Part shown: positions 41,034-50,129 of the stretch, in pieces
Layout of the letters: every line of letters begins with the position of its first letter
How positions within the stretch are numbered: position 1 is the first letter of the stretch
NCBI RefSeq assembly: GCF_001676785.2
Contig: NZ_CP015910.2
Span: 2,480,001-2,544,000, forward strand
Reading direction: 5' to 3'
Origin: Brachyspira hyodysenteriae ATCC 27164
GTDB taxonomy: Bacteria; Spirochaetota; Brachyspiria; Brachyspirales; Brachyspiraceae
DNA length: 64,000 nucleotides
Made by a program: the position numbers and the translations under genes
Notes under the pieces: model-generated
Seen by the model: only the letters and a program-made list of their open reading frames with translations
What the model was told of the DNA's origin: nothing
Databases searched by the model: none

Positions 41034-41453
41034 ATGTCTGACATTAATACAAAAGAAGCTGATGGTATAAATGAATTTGGAAAACCATACAAAGTTCTAA
41101 TCGTAGATGACTCTGCATTTGTTGTTAAACAATTACAGCAAATCTTTGTATCTGAACAATACAACGTAGTCGGCACTGCAGAAAACGGAGAAGAAGGCGT
41201 CCTTATGTATAAAGAATACAAGCCAGACTTAGTAACTATGGATATTACAATGCCTAAAATGGATGGTATTACTGCATTGACTAAAATAATAGAATACGAT
41301 AAAAATGCTAAAGTTGTTATGGTTAGTGCTTTAGGTAAAGAAGATATGGTAAAAAAAGCACTTCTAGCTGGTGCTAAAAACTATATTACTAAACCTTTGG
41401 ACAGAAAAAAAGTTCTTGAACGTATAAAAATGGTTCTTACAAAAAAACAATAA
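41034..41453 (+). CDS. cheY: CheY-type response regulator
   Basis: 139 residues. The receiver domain starts after a 16-residue N-terminal extension: VLIVDDSAFVVKQL (acidic pair), the phospho-acceptor Asp in LVTMDITMPKMDG, the threonine/serine position in VVMVSALG, and the lysine in NYITKPLDRKK. There is no output domain, so it should act by binding, for example to the flagellar switch. GGAG lies upstream. It is flanked by cheX and cheR, consistent with a chemotaxis operon. Confidence 0.92.
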   Translation: MSDINTKEADGINEFGKPYKVLIVDDSAFVVKQLQQIFVSEQYNVVGTAENGEEGVLMYKEYKPDLVTMDITMPKMDGITALTKIIEYDKNAKVVMVSALGKEDMVKKALLAGAKNYITKPLDRKKVLERIKMVLTKKQ

Positions 41454-41487
41454 TAATTTATTGCCTATTTGCTTGGAATAATTTATT

Positions 41488-42303
41488 TTGAATGAGCTAA
41501 AATTAACCGACAAACAATTTGATCTGTTTAAAGATTTTGTATATAGAGAAAGCGGTATATGTTTTAATGTTATCAATAAAATTATTTTAGAATCAAGAAT
41601 AGCTTCTTCTATGAAAGATAGAAATCTTGATGTAGTGGAAGATTACTATAAACTTGTTTCTTCTGACAAAGAAGAATTAAAAAAATTTTTAGATAACATT
41701 ACTACAAATCTTACTAAATTTTTTAGGAATGAGCCGAACTTTAAATTGTTAAAAAATTATGTTCTGCCAAAAATAATGACATATAAAAAACCTGGAGAAC
41801 AAATAAGAATTTGGAGTGCCGGCTGTTCTACAGGTGAAGAGCCCTACTCTATAGCAATAACTTGTTTGGAAACACCTGGTATAAAAGACAAAGATATTAA
41901 GATATTTGCTAGTGATTTGTCTCTTAACTCCTTGGTAGCTGCCAAGGAAGGAAGATATGAAGGGCATAAAGTTGAAAATGTGCCAAAAGAATATTTAAAT
42001 AAATATTTTGATAAATTATCTTCCGGAGAATATTCTATAAAAAATGATATAAAAAAATTAATAACTTTTGATTATCATAATTTAAGACATAGAGGCAGCC
42101 AGTCAAATATGGATGTCATTTTTTGCAGGAATGTTCTCATATACTTTGATAATGAGTCTGTTAAACTTACAGTTAATAGATTTTATGATATACTAAATGA
42201 ACATGGATTTTTATTTATAGGACATAGCGAATCACTATTCGGACTCGATACTAAATTTAAATTTAATAATATAGATAATTCCATAGTATATACTAAAAAT
42301 TAG
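41488..42303 (+). CDS. cheR: CheR chemoreceptor methyltransferase
   Basis: 271 residues from a TTG start. An N-terminal helical domain (FDLFKDFVYRESGICFN) is followed by the SAM domain with IRIWSAGCSTGEEPYSIAI (motif I), IFASDLSLNSLVAAKEG (motif II acidic) and DVIFCRNVLIYFD, all typical of CheR. It methylates glutamates of chemoreceptors such as the protein at 55825-57660. A GGA lies 11 bases before the TTG; no in-frame ATG fits the conserved N-terminus better. Confidence 0.93.
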   Translation: MNELKLTDKQFDLFKDFVYRESGICFNVINKIILESRIASSMKDRNLDVVEDYYKLVSSDKEELKKFLDNITTNLTKFFRNEPNFKLLKNYVLPKIMTYKKPGEQIRIWSAGCSTGEEPYSIAITCLETPGIKDKDIKIFASDLSLNSLVAAKEGRYEGHKVENVPKEYLNKYFDKLSSGEYSIKNDIKKLITFDYHNLRHRGSQSNMDVIFCRNVLIYFDNESVKLTVNRFYDILNEHGFLFIGHSESLFGLDTKFKFNNIDNSIVYTKN

Positions 42304-42314
42304 GAGTTTTATTA

Positions 42315-42725
42315 ATGTTTTCAAAAAGAAATGATAATACAGAATCTAATTCTATTATAGGTGAAGGATCTTTCTTCAAAGGTGAATTTACATTAAACGG
42401 TACATTGAGAATAGACGGATGTTATGAAGGCGAAAAATTAGAAGTAGATAATGTTTTTGTAGGCGCCACAGGAAAAGTGAAATCAAATATAAAAGCTGTT
42501 TCTGCAGTTATAGAAGGTATAATCATCGGAAATATAGAGGCAAAGAACAGAGTGATGCTTATGCCTACAAGCAGAGTACTTGGGGAAATAAGAACTCCTG
42601 AATTAATAATACAAAATGGAGTTATATTAGAAGGATTATGTATAGTATCCCAAGATCCGCTTACTAATCCTAAAGAAACAATTTTAGAATTATATAATAA
42701 TGGTAATACAGATAATCAAAATTAA
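42315..42725 (+). CDS. Bactofilin, polymer-forming cytoskeletal protein
   Basis: 136 residues with a short polar N-terminal tail and a right-handed beta-helix core: IGEGSFFKGEFTLNGTLRID, GATGKVKSNIKAVSAVIEG and IGNIEAKNRVMLMPTSRVLG. The repeating G-x-(I/V) pattern is the bactofilin domain. It self-assembles at the membrane and helps set cell shape or positions wall enzymes. Location between cheR and the TPR-mreBCD genes links it to envelope morphogenesis. AGGAG precedes the ATG. Confidence 0.92.
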   Translation: MFSKRNDNTESNSIIGEGSFFKGEFTLNGTLRIDGCYEGEKLEVDNVFVGATGKVKSNIKAVSAVIEGIIIGNIEAKNRVMLMPTSRVLGEIRTPELIIQNGVILEGLCIVSQDPLTNPKETILELYNNGNTDNQN

Positions 42726-42749
42726 TTTATTGGATTATATTAAATAATA

Positions 42750-43691
42750 ATGCCTTACCTATATAACGTTGAAAAAAAGATTAGCATACATATCATAGTA
42801 ATAACTTTAATTGCTGCAATAACTGTAATAGGAACTGCATATTTATTCACTTCTAACTATATAGAAAAGAAAAGATTAAAATCCATATATAATTATATGG
42901 AATCAGAAGATTATAATAATGCTTCATTCCTATTCAATGATCTTTACAGTAAAAGACCTTTAAATAAAAATATATTAATAACAGGAATAGATTTATACTA
43001 TGATATTCTTATAAGATCTGATAAAAAAGAAATAATAGTAAATGCAAGTGAAAATATTATAAGATATGCTAATCAGCTATTATTATCTTTTAAATTTATA
43101 AAAAATAAAAATATCATACATCAAAGATTGGCTTATAGTTATCAAAGATTGGGGCAAGCATATTATATTGATTCATATAATTCATATATAGATGCAATAA
43201 ATGAAGGAGATAATAGAACTTCAACAGCTATAGAGTTATCTAAAATTTGCTATGAAATAGGATTATTTAAAGATGCTGTAAAATATTTAGAAAATGCTAT
43301 TGACAGAGAATTAAGAATAAATACTGATAAATTTATAAATATGGAATTATATTATGAACTTGCAAATGCCTATGAGGGTGATAAAGATTATACAAAAGCT
43401 ATACAAATATTATCTTCTATGGACGGTAAATTTAATAATAATATCATCTTAGAATCAAAAACTTATTTCAAATTAGGAAATTTATATTACAGACAAGGAT
43501 TATATAAAGAAAGTGAATTTTTTTACAAAAAGGCATTAGAGATAGATGAAAAAAATCCTGATTTATATTATAGTATAGGAACATTATATTTAGAAACTAA
43601 AAGAAGAAATGAAGCTGTAAAAATGTTTAGAGAAGCTATAAAAATAGATAATTCGTATAAGCCCGCTAGGGATACTTTAAGGAGATTGTAA
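42750..43691 (+). CDS. Membrane-anchored TPR protein
   Basis: 313 residues. An N-terminal transmembrane helix (IIVITLIAAITVIGTAYLF, about 16-34) is followed by helical pairs. The last repeats are clear TPRs: TYFKLGNLYYRQGLYKESEF, FYKKALEIDEKNPDLYYSIG and TLYLETKRRNEAVKMFREAI. The domain probably lies in the periplasm or along the membrane and acts as a scaffold. The stop is three bases before mreB, so a role with the elongation machinery is plausible. No classical enzyme motif is present. Confidence 0.8.
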   Translation: MPYLYNVEKKISIHIIVITLIAAITVIGTAYLFTSNYIEKKRLKSIYNYMESEDYNNASFLFNDLYSKRPLNKNILITGIDLYYDILIRSDKKEIIVNASENIIRYANQLLLSFKFIKNKNIIHQRLAYSYQRLGQAYYIDSYNSYIDAINEGDNRTSTAIELSKICYEIGLFKDAVKYLENAIDRELRINTDKFINMELYYELANAYEGDKDYTKAIQILSSMDGKFNNNIILESKTYFKLGNLYYRQGLYKESEFFYKKALEIDEKNPDLYYSIGTLYLETKRRNEAVKMFREAIKIDNSYKPARDTLRRL

Positions 43692-43694
43692 TAA

Positions 43695-44720
43695 ATGTTT
43701 AACTGGTTATACAATATGTTCTCAAGTGATATGGGAATAGACTTAGGTACTGCTAATACTCTTGTATATGTTAAAGGAGAAGGAATTGTTTTGGCTGAAC
43801 CTTCAGTGGTAGCTATAGAAAAAAGTACAGGAAATGTAATAGCAGTTGGAAATGAAGCTAAGCAAATGTTGGGTAAAGTACCTAACTCTATAGCAGCAAT
43901 AAGACCTATGAGAGATGGAGTTATTGCTGACTTTGAAACTGTTGAAAAGATGATAAGATACTTTATCAATAAAGTACATAATAAAAGAACTTTGGTAAAG
44001 CCTAGAATAGCTATAGGTATACCTACAGGAATTACTGAGGTAGAAAGAAGAGCTGTAAGAGAAAGCTGCGAACAGGCTGGAGCTAGAACTATATTCTTAA
44101 TAGAACAGGCAAGAGCTGCTGCTATTGGAGCTGATATGCCTATAAATGAACCTCATGGAAACATGATCATAGAGATAGGCGGAGGTACTACTGAAGTTGC
44201 TGTTCTTTCACTTGGAAGTATGGTAAGAAGTGCTTCTATAAGGGTTGGAGGAGATGAGCTTGATGATGCTATTATCAAATACATGCAAAGAACTCATAAC
44301 CTATATATCGGTGAAAAAACTGCTGAAGAAATTAAAATCAATATAGGACATGCTTATAAAGGCGATATATCAAAAACTATGGATATTAGAGGAAGAGATT
44401 CCGTATCAGGACTTCCTAAAACTCTTACTATAAATAGTGCAGAAATTAAAGATGCTATAGCTGATATATTAATAGAAATATTAGAAGCTGTAAAATCTGT
44501 ACTTAATCAAACACCTCCTGAAATTTCTGCAGATATTGTAGAAAGAGGTATAGTTATGAGCGGCGGTACTTCCCTACTTCCTGGTTTTACTGATTTAATT
44601 TCTATGGAAACAGGAGTACCTGTAATTCTTGCTGAGAGTCCTCTTACTTGCGTTGCTATAGGATGCGGTAAATTTATAGAGGAAACTAAGAATTTAAAGA
44701 ATTATAGAAGATACTCATAA
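43695..44720 (+). CDS. mreB: Rod-shape-determining protein MreB
   Basis: 341 residues, actin-like ATPase, full length. Phosphate-1 [23 protein letters not shown], the connector [20 protein letters not shown], phosphate-2 [18 protein letters not shown], and the adenosine motif [17 protein letters not shown] are all present. It polymerises under the inner membrane and guides lateral wall synthesis with MreC and MreD encoded next. In a spirochaete it should maintain the helical cylinder. Spacing to the TPR gene is three bases, so the group is one operon. Confidence 0.97.
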   Translation: MFNWLYNMFSSDMGIDLGTANTLVYVKGEGIVLAEPSVVAIEKSTGNVIAVGNEAKQMLGKVPNSIAAIRPMRDGVIADFETVEKMIRYFINKVHNKRTLVKPRIAIGIPTGITEVERRAVRESCEQAGARTIFLIEQARAAAIGADMPINEPHGNMIIEIGGGTTEVAVLSLGSMVRSASIRVGGDELDDAIIKYMQRTHNLYIGEKTAEEIKINIGHAYKGDISKTMDIRGRDSVSGLPKTLTINSAEIKDAIADILIEILEAVKSVLNQTPPEISADIVERGIVMSGGTSLLPGFTDLISMETGVPVILAESPLTCVAIGCGKFIEETKNLKNYRRYS

Positions 44721-44767
44721 CCGGAAAAATTATAAAAGTTTTATTAATATAGCCGATATTCATATAC

Positions 44768-45658
44768 GTGAAACTTTTTATAAAACATAAATTATTAACT
44801 TTATATATACTGCTAAACCTTGTAGCAGGAATGCTGATGGTACTGAATAGAAGTAATTTCGTATTTAATTTACAGTCTATTTATGCACTTGGTGTATACC
44901 CTATTCAAAGTGCAACAAAAAGTGTATCAAGAGCTTTTGTATATCTCTATACCAGCATAACAGATATATTTACACTTCAAAGTCAAGTGCAGATATTAAG
45001 AGACAGAATAGCTGAATTAAGCGGTGCTGCTTTAGAATATGAACAGTTAAGTGCTGAAAATGAAAGACTTAGAGGATTATTAAATGAAGCTCCTACAGAT
45101 GAATATCCTTTGGAATATGCTGAAATAGTTTCTAAAGACCCTCAGAACTTCTACACTACAATAGTTATAAATAAAGGCAGTGCTCATGGAATAGTAGTAG
45201 GAATGCCTGTTATATCTTATCAAAACGGATATAAAGGTTTAGTAGGAAAAGTTGTTGAGGTTAGAAGATACAACAGTAGAATATTATCTTTAGTTGACCA
45301 AAGATCACAAATATCTGTAATGCTTGAAAGCTCAAGAACTACAGGTATAATGGTAGGACAAAGCCCTAAATCCACTCAAACACATTTGCAGTATATAGAT
45401 TTACAAATGGATGTTGAAGAAGGTGAAAGAGTTGTTACTAGCGGTATGGGCGGAGTATTTCCAAAAGGTATATTAGTAGGTACTATATTTAAAGTTGAAA
45501 AGAAAAATTACGGACTTTTCCATGATCTTTATGTTGAGCCTGCTGTCAATTTCTCTACTTTAGAAAATGTTTATGTTATAAAGAAAATTCCAGATCAGGA
45601 AATTATTATGCTTGCCAATGAAGAAGATACAGAAGCAAATGGAGATGCAGTAAAATGA
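44768..45658 (+). CDS. mreC: Rod-shape-determining protein MreC
   Basis: 296 residues from a GTG start, which gives the expected basic N-terminus MKLFIKHKLLTLYILLN. One N-terminal transmembrane helix is followed by a periplasmic coiled coil (FTLQSQVQILRDRIAELSG, ENERLRGLL) and two beta-barrel lobes (IVINKGSAHGIVVGMPVIS; LVDQRSQISVML; VTSGMGGVFPKGILVG). It links cytoplasmic MreB with periplasmic wall enzymes. The stop overlaps the mreD start by four bases. Confidence 0.95.
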   Translation: MKLFIKHKLLTLYILLNLVAGMLMVLNRSNFVFNLQSIYALGVYPIQSATKSVSRAFVYLYTSITDIFTLQSQVQILRDRIAELSGAALEYEQLSAENERLRGLLNEAPTDEYPLEYAEIVSKDPQNFYTTIVINKGSAHGIVVGMPVISYQNGYKGLVGKVVEVRRYNSRILSLVDQRSQISVMLESSRTTGIMVGQSPKSTQTHLQYIDLQMDVEEGERVVTSGMGGVFPKGILVGTIFKVEKKNYGLFHDLYVEPAVNFSTLENVYVIKKIPDQEIIMLANEEDTEANGDAVK

Positions 45659-46194
45659 AAAGAATAATAACTGTAATCATTACTACTCTGATTTTACTTC
45701 TTATACAATCATCTCCTGCTTATGATTTGATAAGAGTAGCACTTGGAGCTAAACCTGATTTACTTCTAATTTTTTTAACATTCATAGCATTCCGATATGG
45801 ACCTTTTGACGGAATAATATACGGATTTATAATAGGACTTTTACAAGATATCGTATCAAGCGGTACATTCGGTTCTTATGCCATAATATTTCTTAATATT
45901 GGTTTCTTTGTAGGATTCTTTAACACAAGAATATTCATCAAGCAAATAGCAGCAGGAATATTCGTAACTTTAGTAGGTTATTTAATAAAAATTATTGCAT
46001 TATTTTTAGTAACTTCTATATATTCAGATCTTTCAAATGTTGCTGTCTTAATAAGATCAGAACTTCTTGTAGGACTTCCTCTCACAGTTATATTATCCTC
46101 TCCTGCATTTATCTTATTTGAAAAAGTTGCTCCTCTAATATATGATAAGCAGAAAATACATGTTGATGACAGTACTAAGGAATATACAGAATAA
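45655..46194 (+). CDS. mreD: Rod-shape-determining protein MreD
   Basis: 179 residues with five or six membrane helices: IITVIITTLILLLIQSSPAY, AKPDLLLIFLTFIAFRYGPF, DGIIYGFIIGLLQDIVSSG and FGSYAIIFLNIGFFVGFF, typical of MreD. It forms the membrane part of the elongation complex with MreC. The ATG overlaps the mreC stop (ATGA), indicating coupling. Confidence 0.92.
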   Translation: MKRIITVIITTLILLLIQSSPAYDLIRVALGAKPDLLLIFLTFIAFRYGPFDGIIYGFIIGLLQDIVSSGTFGSYAIIFLNIGFFVGFFNTRIFIKQIAAGIFVTLVGYLIKIIALFLVTSIYSDLSNVAVLIRSELLVGLPLTVILSSPAFILFEKVAPLIYDKQKIHVDDSTKEYTE

Positions 46195-46197
46195 AAC

Positions 46198-46743
46198 ATG
46201 GCAAACTCTGAAATTGAAATAAAAGCATATATAAGAGATTTTGACTCTGTTCTAAATTTTCTAAAAAGCAATGCAAAATTCAAAAAAAAATATTTCAAAA
46301 AAGATATTTACTATGCCAAAGAAGGAAGTATTAAAACAGGAAATATAAAAACAAGCGACTGCATAAGACTTAGAATAGAGCATGGAGGATATACTTTCTG
46401 CACAAAAGAAAGAACATTGATTGATGGTGTAGAAGTCAATGAAGAAATAGAAGTAAAAGTAAGTAAGAGAAAAGCAAAATTCATTATTAACTTTTTATCA
46501 AAACTGCAGAAATATAAAGAATATGTAAAAAAAGAAAAAAAAGGTTATGCTTTTATATATAAAAATGCTTTAGTAGAAATATCAAAAATAAAAAATTTAG
46601 ATGACTTTATAGAAATAGAATTTTTAAACTCAGATGAAACTATAGAAAATCAAATACTTCAATTAAAATCTATATTAAATGAAATAGGTATTGAAGAAAA
46701 AGATATAGAAACCAAACCTTATATTGTTCTACTTTCAAAATAA
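46198..46743 (+). CDS. CYTH-domain protein (class IV adenylate cyclase/thiamine triphosphatase-like)
   Basis: 181 residues. The EIEIKAYI start is the CYTH signature ExExK, followed by SDCIRLRIEHGGYTFCTKER (basic triphosphate-binding strand) and acidic strands EEIEVKV and DFIEIEFLN. The family binds triphosphorylated ligands in a beta tunnel with metal. CyaB-type cyclase, ThTPase or polyphosphate-related activity cannot be separated here. The gene begins three bases after mreD and ends the long operon. Confidence 0.82.
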   Translation: MANSEIEIKAYIRDFDSVLNFLKSNAKFKKKYFKKDIYYAKEGSIKTGNIKTSDCIRLRIEHGGYTFCTKERTLIDGVEVNEEIEVKVSKRKAKFIINFLSKLQKYKEYVKKEKKGYAFIYKNALVEISKIKNLDDFIEIEFLNSDETIENQILQLKSILNEIGIEEKDIETKPYIVLLSK

Positions 46744-46885
46744 AATATACAACAAAAAAACATAATATTTTTCAACATTTACACTCAATTTACATAAAAA
46801 ATATTGAAAACTTCATTATTTTCAGTATAATAATGATATAAAACAATAATTTACTAAAAAATAAATAAAACATATTAGGTAAAAA

Positions 46886-47902
46886 ATGAATAAAACACAC
46901 TATAGTATACTTTTTATAATTTTATTATCAGCTTTATTATATAGTCAAAATACTAATGATAATTCATTAGAAAATAAAATGAATAAATACAAAGAAAAAG
47001 TAAGTGTACAATGGAAATATAATCCTCTTAGGATATATGAAACCGATAAATATTTTTCTCCATGGCTTGATCCGGATAACTATAATACAAGTTTTTGGTT
47101 CGGAGATGTTTTAAATGCAAATCATTTATATCCTAATAAAAATTTTAATGTAGATAATATCGTAATGTTTTTTAGTCCGAAATTGGCTGTAGATTTGGCA
47201 CCAATTGCATTTAATATAAATGGAGATAAACATAGATTCAGAATAGGCGTAGGATATTTATTAAAATTATTCTTCAGCAGCTATAAAAAAGGAGAAGATC
47301 AATTATATGGTGCTACTTTTTTGTACGGAAATTATATGCAGGTAGAAGCTTATTTTGAATATATATTTGATAATAAATTGAAAGTGAGATTCGCTCCTTT
47401 AAGACATATATGTATTCATATGGGAGGAGATATACTTGGAGATGAAACATTATATGATAAAAGCAAGGAAGAATTCAGAGATGTTGGTTTTGAACAGATG
47501 CATTTATCAGCGAATTATAGATGGGGATGGTTTTCATTCTATGGAGGAACATCGTTTGCCATATCTAGCTTTGATATATCTAATTTAGTTAATTTATTTA
47601 ATATTTATGGCGGTGCTGATGTAAGAATACCGTTATGGGGTGAAATAAGTTTAATTACGGGAATTCATCTAGGAGCATATTTAGATAGAATCAATTTAAT
47701 AAATAGGACTGCTGGAAGAGGACAAGGATATCCTATTATTGGCAGATATGAAGAATGGACGCCTTCTATAGCTACTGGTGTAGGTTTTGAAGTATACAGA
47801 TTTGTAATAGGCGTAAAATATGAATATGCAAGATCAAAACAATTATACGCTTATAAAAAAATGGAAAGCAGAATAGGTTTAGATGCTAGTTTATTCTTCT
47901 AA
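46886..47902 (+). CDS. Putative outer-membrane beta-barrel protein (DUF1207-like)
   Basis: 338 residues with a signal peptide (MNKTHYSILFIILLSALLYS, cleavage near SQN). The mature part consists of alternating aromatic/hydrophobic strands (RFRIGVGYLLKLFFSSY, FSFYGGTSFAISSF, YRFVIGVKYEYARS) and ends with a terminal phenylalanine, typical of outer-membrane barrels. The FAPLRHICIHMGGDILGDE block resembles DUF1207 proteins. It is a stand-alone gene with a short 5' gap after the mre cluster. Transport substrate unknown. Confidence 0.7.
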   Translation: MNKTHYSILFIILLSALLYSQNTNDNSLENKMNKYKEKVSVQWKYNPLRIYETDKYFSPWLDPDNYNTSFWFGDVLNANHLYPNKNFNVDNIVMFFSPKLAVDLAPIAFNINGDKHRFRIGVGYLLKLFFSSYKKGEDQLYGATFLYGNYMQVEAYFEYIFDNKLKVRFAPLRHICIHMGGDILGDETLYDKSKEEFRDVGFEQMHLSANYRWGWFSFYGGTSFAISSFDISNLVNLFNIYGGADVRIPLWGEISLITGIHLGAYLDRINLINRTAGRGQGYPIIGRYEEWTPSIATGVGFEVYRFVIGVKYEYARSKQLYAYKKMESRIGLDASLFF

Positions 47903-48004
47903 TTATATTTTAATTAGAAATTAATTTATATAATAATTATTCAGCATATATACTTTATTTTATAATATTTACTTTTAATAAAAACAATATAAAATATATA
48001 TATT

Positions 48005-48583
48005 ATGAAACATATTTTTATTATACTATTATTAATAATATCTATATCAGAAATATCATACTCTTATGAATTAAGATTAAATTTTTCAAGAAGTTATATA
48101 TATGATGATAAATTATATGTAGATGTTAAAACTTTTTATGAGGATCAAATTTATCAAAATATAAAAAAATATATAGATAATGGAATCGTAGTATTTATTA
48201 ATTATAGAGTAGATTTAATAAAAAAGAATTTACTATTTGATGATAATATAAGAGAAATATATTTATACAGAAAATTATATTATGATTTTTTTACTAAGGA
48301 ATATGTAGTTTTAAACTCAGAAACTATGAGAGAAATAAGAAATACAGACTTAGAAATTTTAATTAAAAATATTTATCAAATAAATAGAATAGAAGTAATA
48401 AATGTAAATAAACTAAATAAAAACAATAAGTATCTATTCAAAACTAGATTGTCAATACAATTTCAAAATGCATATCCATATTTATCAGTATTTTTCAATA
48501 TAATAACCCCTATACAATATAGAATAAAATGGTTAAAATCTAATGAATTCAGTATTAAAGAGTTATATTATAATAACATGTAA
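48005..48583 (+). CDS. DUF4390-like exported protein
   Basis: 192 residues with an N-terminal signal (MKHIFIILLLIISISEISYS). The mature part has LDVKTFYEDQIY-like and ENG(I)VVFINYRVDLIKKN strands, followed by IREIYLYRKLYYDFFTKEYV, the (R)xxxYDxxxxxY block of DUF4390. The usual C-terminal NEFSIKELY ending is present. It is probably periplasmic and of unknown function. It lies between the barrel gene and two NlpC/P60 genes, so an envelope role is likely. Confidence 0.75.
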   Translation: MKHIFIILLLIISISEISYSYELRLNFSRSYIYDDKLYVDVKTFYEDQIYQNIKKYIDNGIVVFINYRVDLIKKNLLFDDNIREIYLYRKLYYDFFTKEYVVLNSETMREIRNTDLEILIKNIYQINRIEVINVNKLNKNNKYLFKTRLSIQFQNAYPYLSVFFNIITPIQYRIKWLKSNEFSIKELYYNNM

Positions 48584-48689
48584 CTATTATTTATAATGAA
48601 AAATCCGATTTATAAATATAAAAAATCGTTTTAGGAAAAAAACAATAAAACAATTTTTTTAAAATATTTAAATATTACCAGAGGATAAT

Positions 48690-49286
48690 ATGCGTTTTTA
48701 TATTAATATTTTAATTATCTCATTATTATTTACTATGCAGGCATTTAATCAGGAAAATACAAGACTTGAAATAGTAAAATGGGCTAATTTTTATATGAAT
48801 AAAAAATATAAATATAATCAAAGCGATACTATAACAAATCCTTTTTCAAAAGAAAAGAAGAAAGTAAATTTTGACTGCTCTGGATTTGTTAACGCTGTAT
48901 ATTGGACTGCCATTGAAAATCCTACTATCAAACTTCAAGGATCAACAGAAAATATACATTTTATTCTATCCAAAGAAAATAAAATATATAAAAATGTTAA
49001 GCCTAATATAGGAGATATAATATTTTTTGATGGAACTACAAATCCTAATAAAAAACTTACACATTCAGGAATTGTTGTAAATATAGATGAAGATGAAACT
49101 ATAACTTATATTCATTCATCTACAAGTAAAGGACCTATTTTGGGATATATTAATTTAAAATATCCTGACTTAGCAAGAAAAGACGGAAAACAAATAAACA
49201 GCTATCTTAGAAGAGGTGATGCACCTTATTCATTAGCTTCGCATTGTTTTAACAGTTATGGCACTGTATTAGAAAAACCAAATTAA
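48690..49286 (+). CDS. Exported NlpC/P60-family peptidase, copy 1
   Basis: 198 residues. A signal peptide (MRFYINILIISLLFTMQAF) is followed by a single NlpC/P60-type domain: catalytic cysteine in FDCSGFVNAVYW, NIGDIIFFDG, catalytic histidine in LTHSGIVVNID, and a third polar residue in TYIHSST. It likely cleaves cell-wall peptides in the periplasm. It is about 55% identical by eye to the next gene, with the same tail (ASHCFNSYGT), so they arose by tandem duplication. GAGG lies before the ATG. Confidence 0.85.
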   Translation: MRFYINILIISLLFTMQAFNQENTRLEIVKWANFYMNKKYKYNQSDTITNPFSKEKKKVNFDCSGFVNAVYWTAIENPTIKLQGSTENIHFILSKENKIYKNVKPNIGDIIFFDGTTNPNKKLTHSGIVVNIDEDETITYIHSSTSKGPILGYINLKYPDLARKDGKQINSYLRRGDAPYSLASHCFNSYGTVLEKPN

Positions 49287-49315
49287 TCTAAAATATAATA
49301 ATATTGTAAATTGCC

Positions 49316-49343
49316 TTGACTTTTTACTAATATTTTATAAAAT
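49316..49343 (+). promoter_or_regulatory. Promoter between the NlpC/P60 genes
   Basis: TTGACT (49316-49321), 16 bp, TAAAAT (49338-49343). It predicts separate transcription of the second NlpC/P60 gene from about 49350. Confidence 0.5.
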
Positions 49344-49368
49344 AATTTACTATGTATAAGAGTGTATT

Positions 49369-50058
49369 ATGCGTTTTTATATTGTTATACTATCATTATT
49401 TATGATATTGTTTAATTCAGTATCATTTACTCAAACTTACGGATATGATAAGGAATATCAAAAGAAGTTAGAAGAAAGCGGAGTTGAAATAAATGATACG
49501 CAAAAGCAAAAAGTTAGAAATGATATAAACAAATGGGCTAACTTTTATTTAGATAAGCATTATCAATATAATGAAAAAGCTACATTAACACACCCTACTT
49601 CTAAAGAGAAGAAAACATTTAGATTTGACTGTTCGGGATATGTAGCTGCAGTTTATTGGGCTTCTAATATAGCGGTATTTGAAAAACAAGCGATTTTAGA
49701 TTCTGGCGGAGTAAAGACTATATATGCTACTTTGTCAAAATATAAAAAAATTTATAAAGATGTTTTGCCTAATGTTGGTGATATAATAATGTTTGACAAA
49801 ACTACTTCTAATGATAAAAAGCTTACACATGCCGGTATAGTAATAGAAGTTGATAAAGAGGATGAAACTGTAACATATATTCATGCTTCTACAAGCAAAG
49901 GACTTATTATTGGATATATGAATTTGAAATACCCTGATTTAGCAAGAAAAGATGGGAAAATAATAAACAGTGCTCTTAAGAGAGGCGGAGGAGTAGATTC
50001 TTTAGCATCTCATTGCTTTAATAGCTATGGTACTATCTTGGATATACCTGAAGAATAA
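49369..50058 (+). CDS. Exported NlpC/P60-family peptidase, copy 2
   Basis: 229 residues: signal peptide MRFYIVILSLFMILFNSVSF, then a 40-residue charged insert absent from copy 1, then the peptidase domain with cysteine in FDCSGYVAAVYW, NVGDIIMFDK, histidine in LTHAGIVIEVD and TYIHAST. The C-terminal NLKYPDLARKDGK block and ASHCFNSYGT tail are shared with copy 1. Wall-peptide hydrolysis in the periplasm is expected. It has its own promoter-like site upstream, which may allow different expression of the two copies. Confidence 0.85.
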   Translation: MRFYIVILSLFMILFNSVSFTQTYGYDKEYQKKLEESGVEINDTQKQKVRNDINKWANFYLDKHYQYNEKATLTHPTSKEKKTFRFDCSGYVAAVYWASNIAVFEKQAILDSGGVKTIYATLSKYKKIYKDVLPNVGDIIMFDKTTSNDKKLTHAGIVIEVDKEDETVTYIHASTSKGLIIGYMNLKYPDLARKDGKIINSALKRGGGVDSLASHCFNSYGTILDIPEE

Positions 50059-50129
50059 TAATTTGTAAATATTTGATATTTTATTAATATTTATTTATAT
50101 ATAAAAGTTAAAATAAGTTTGGAGAATAC

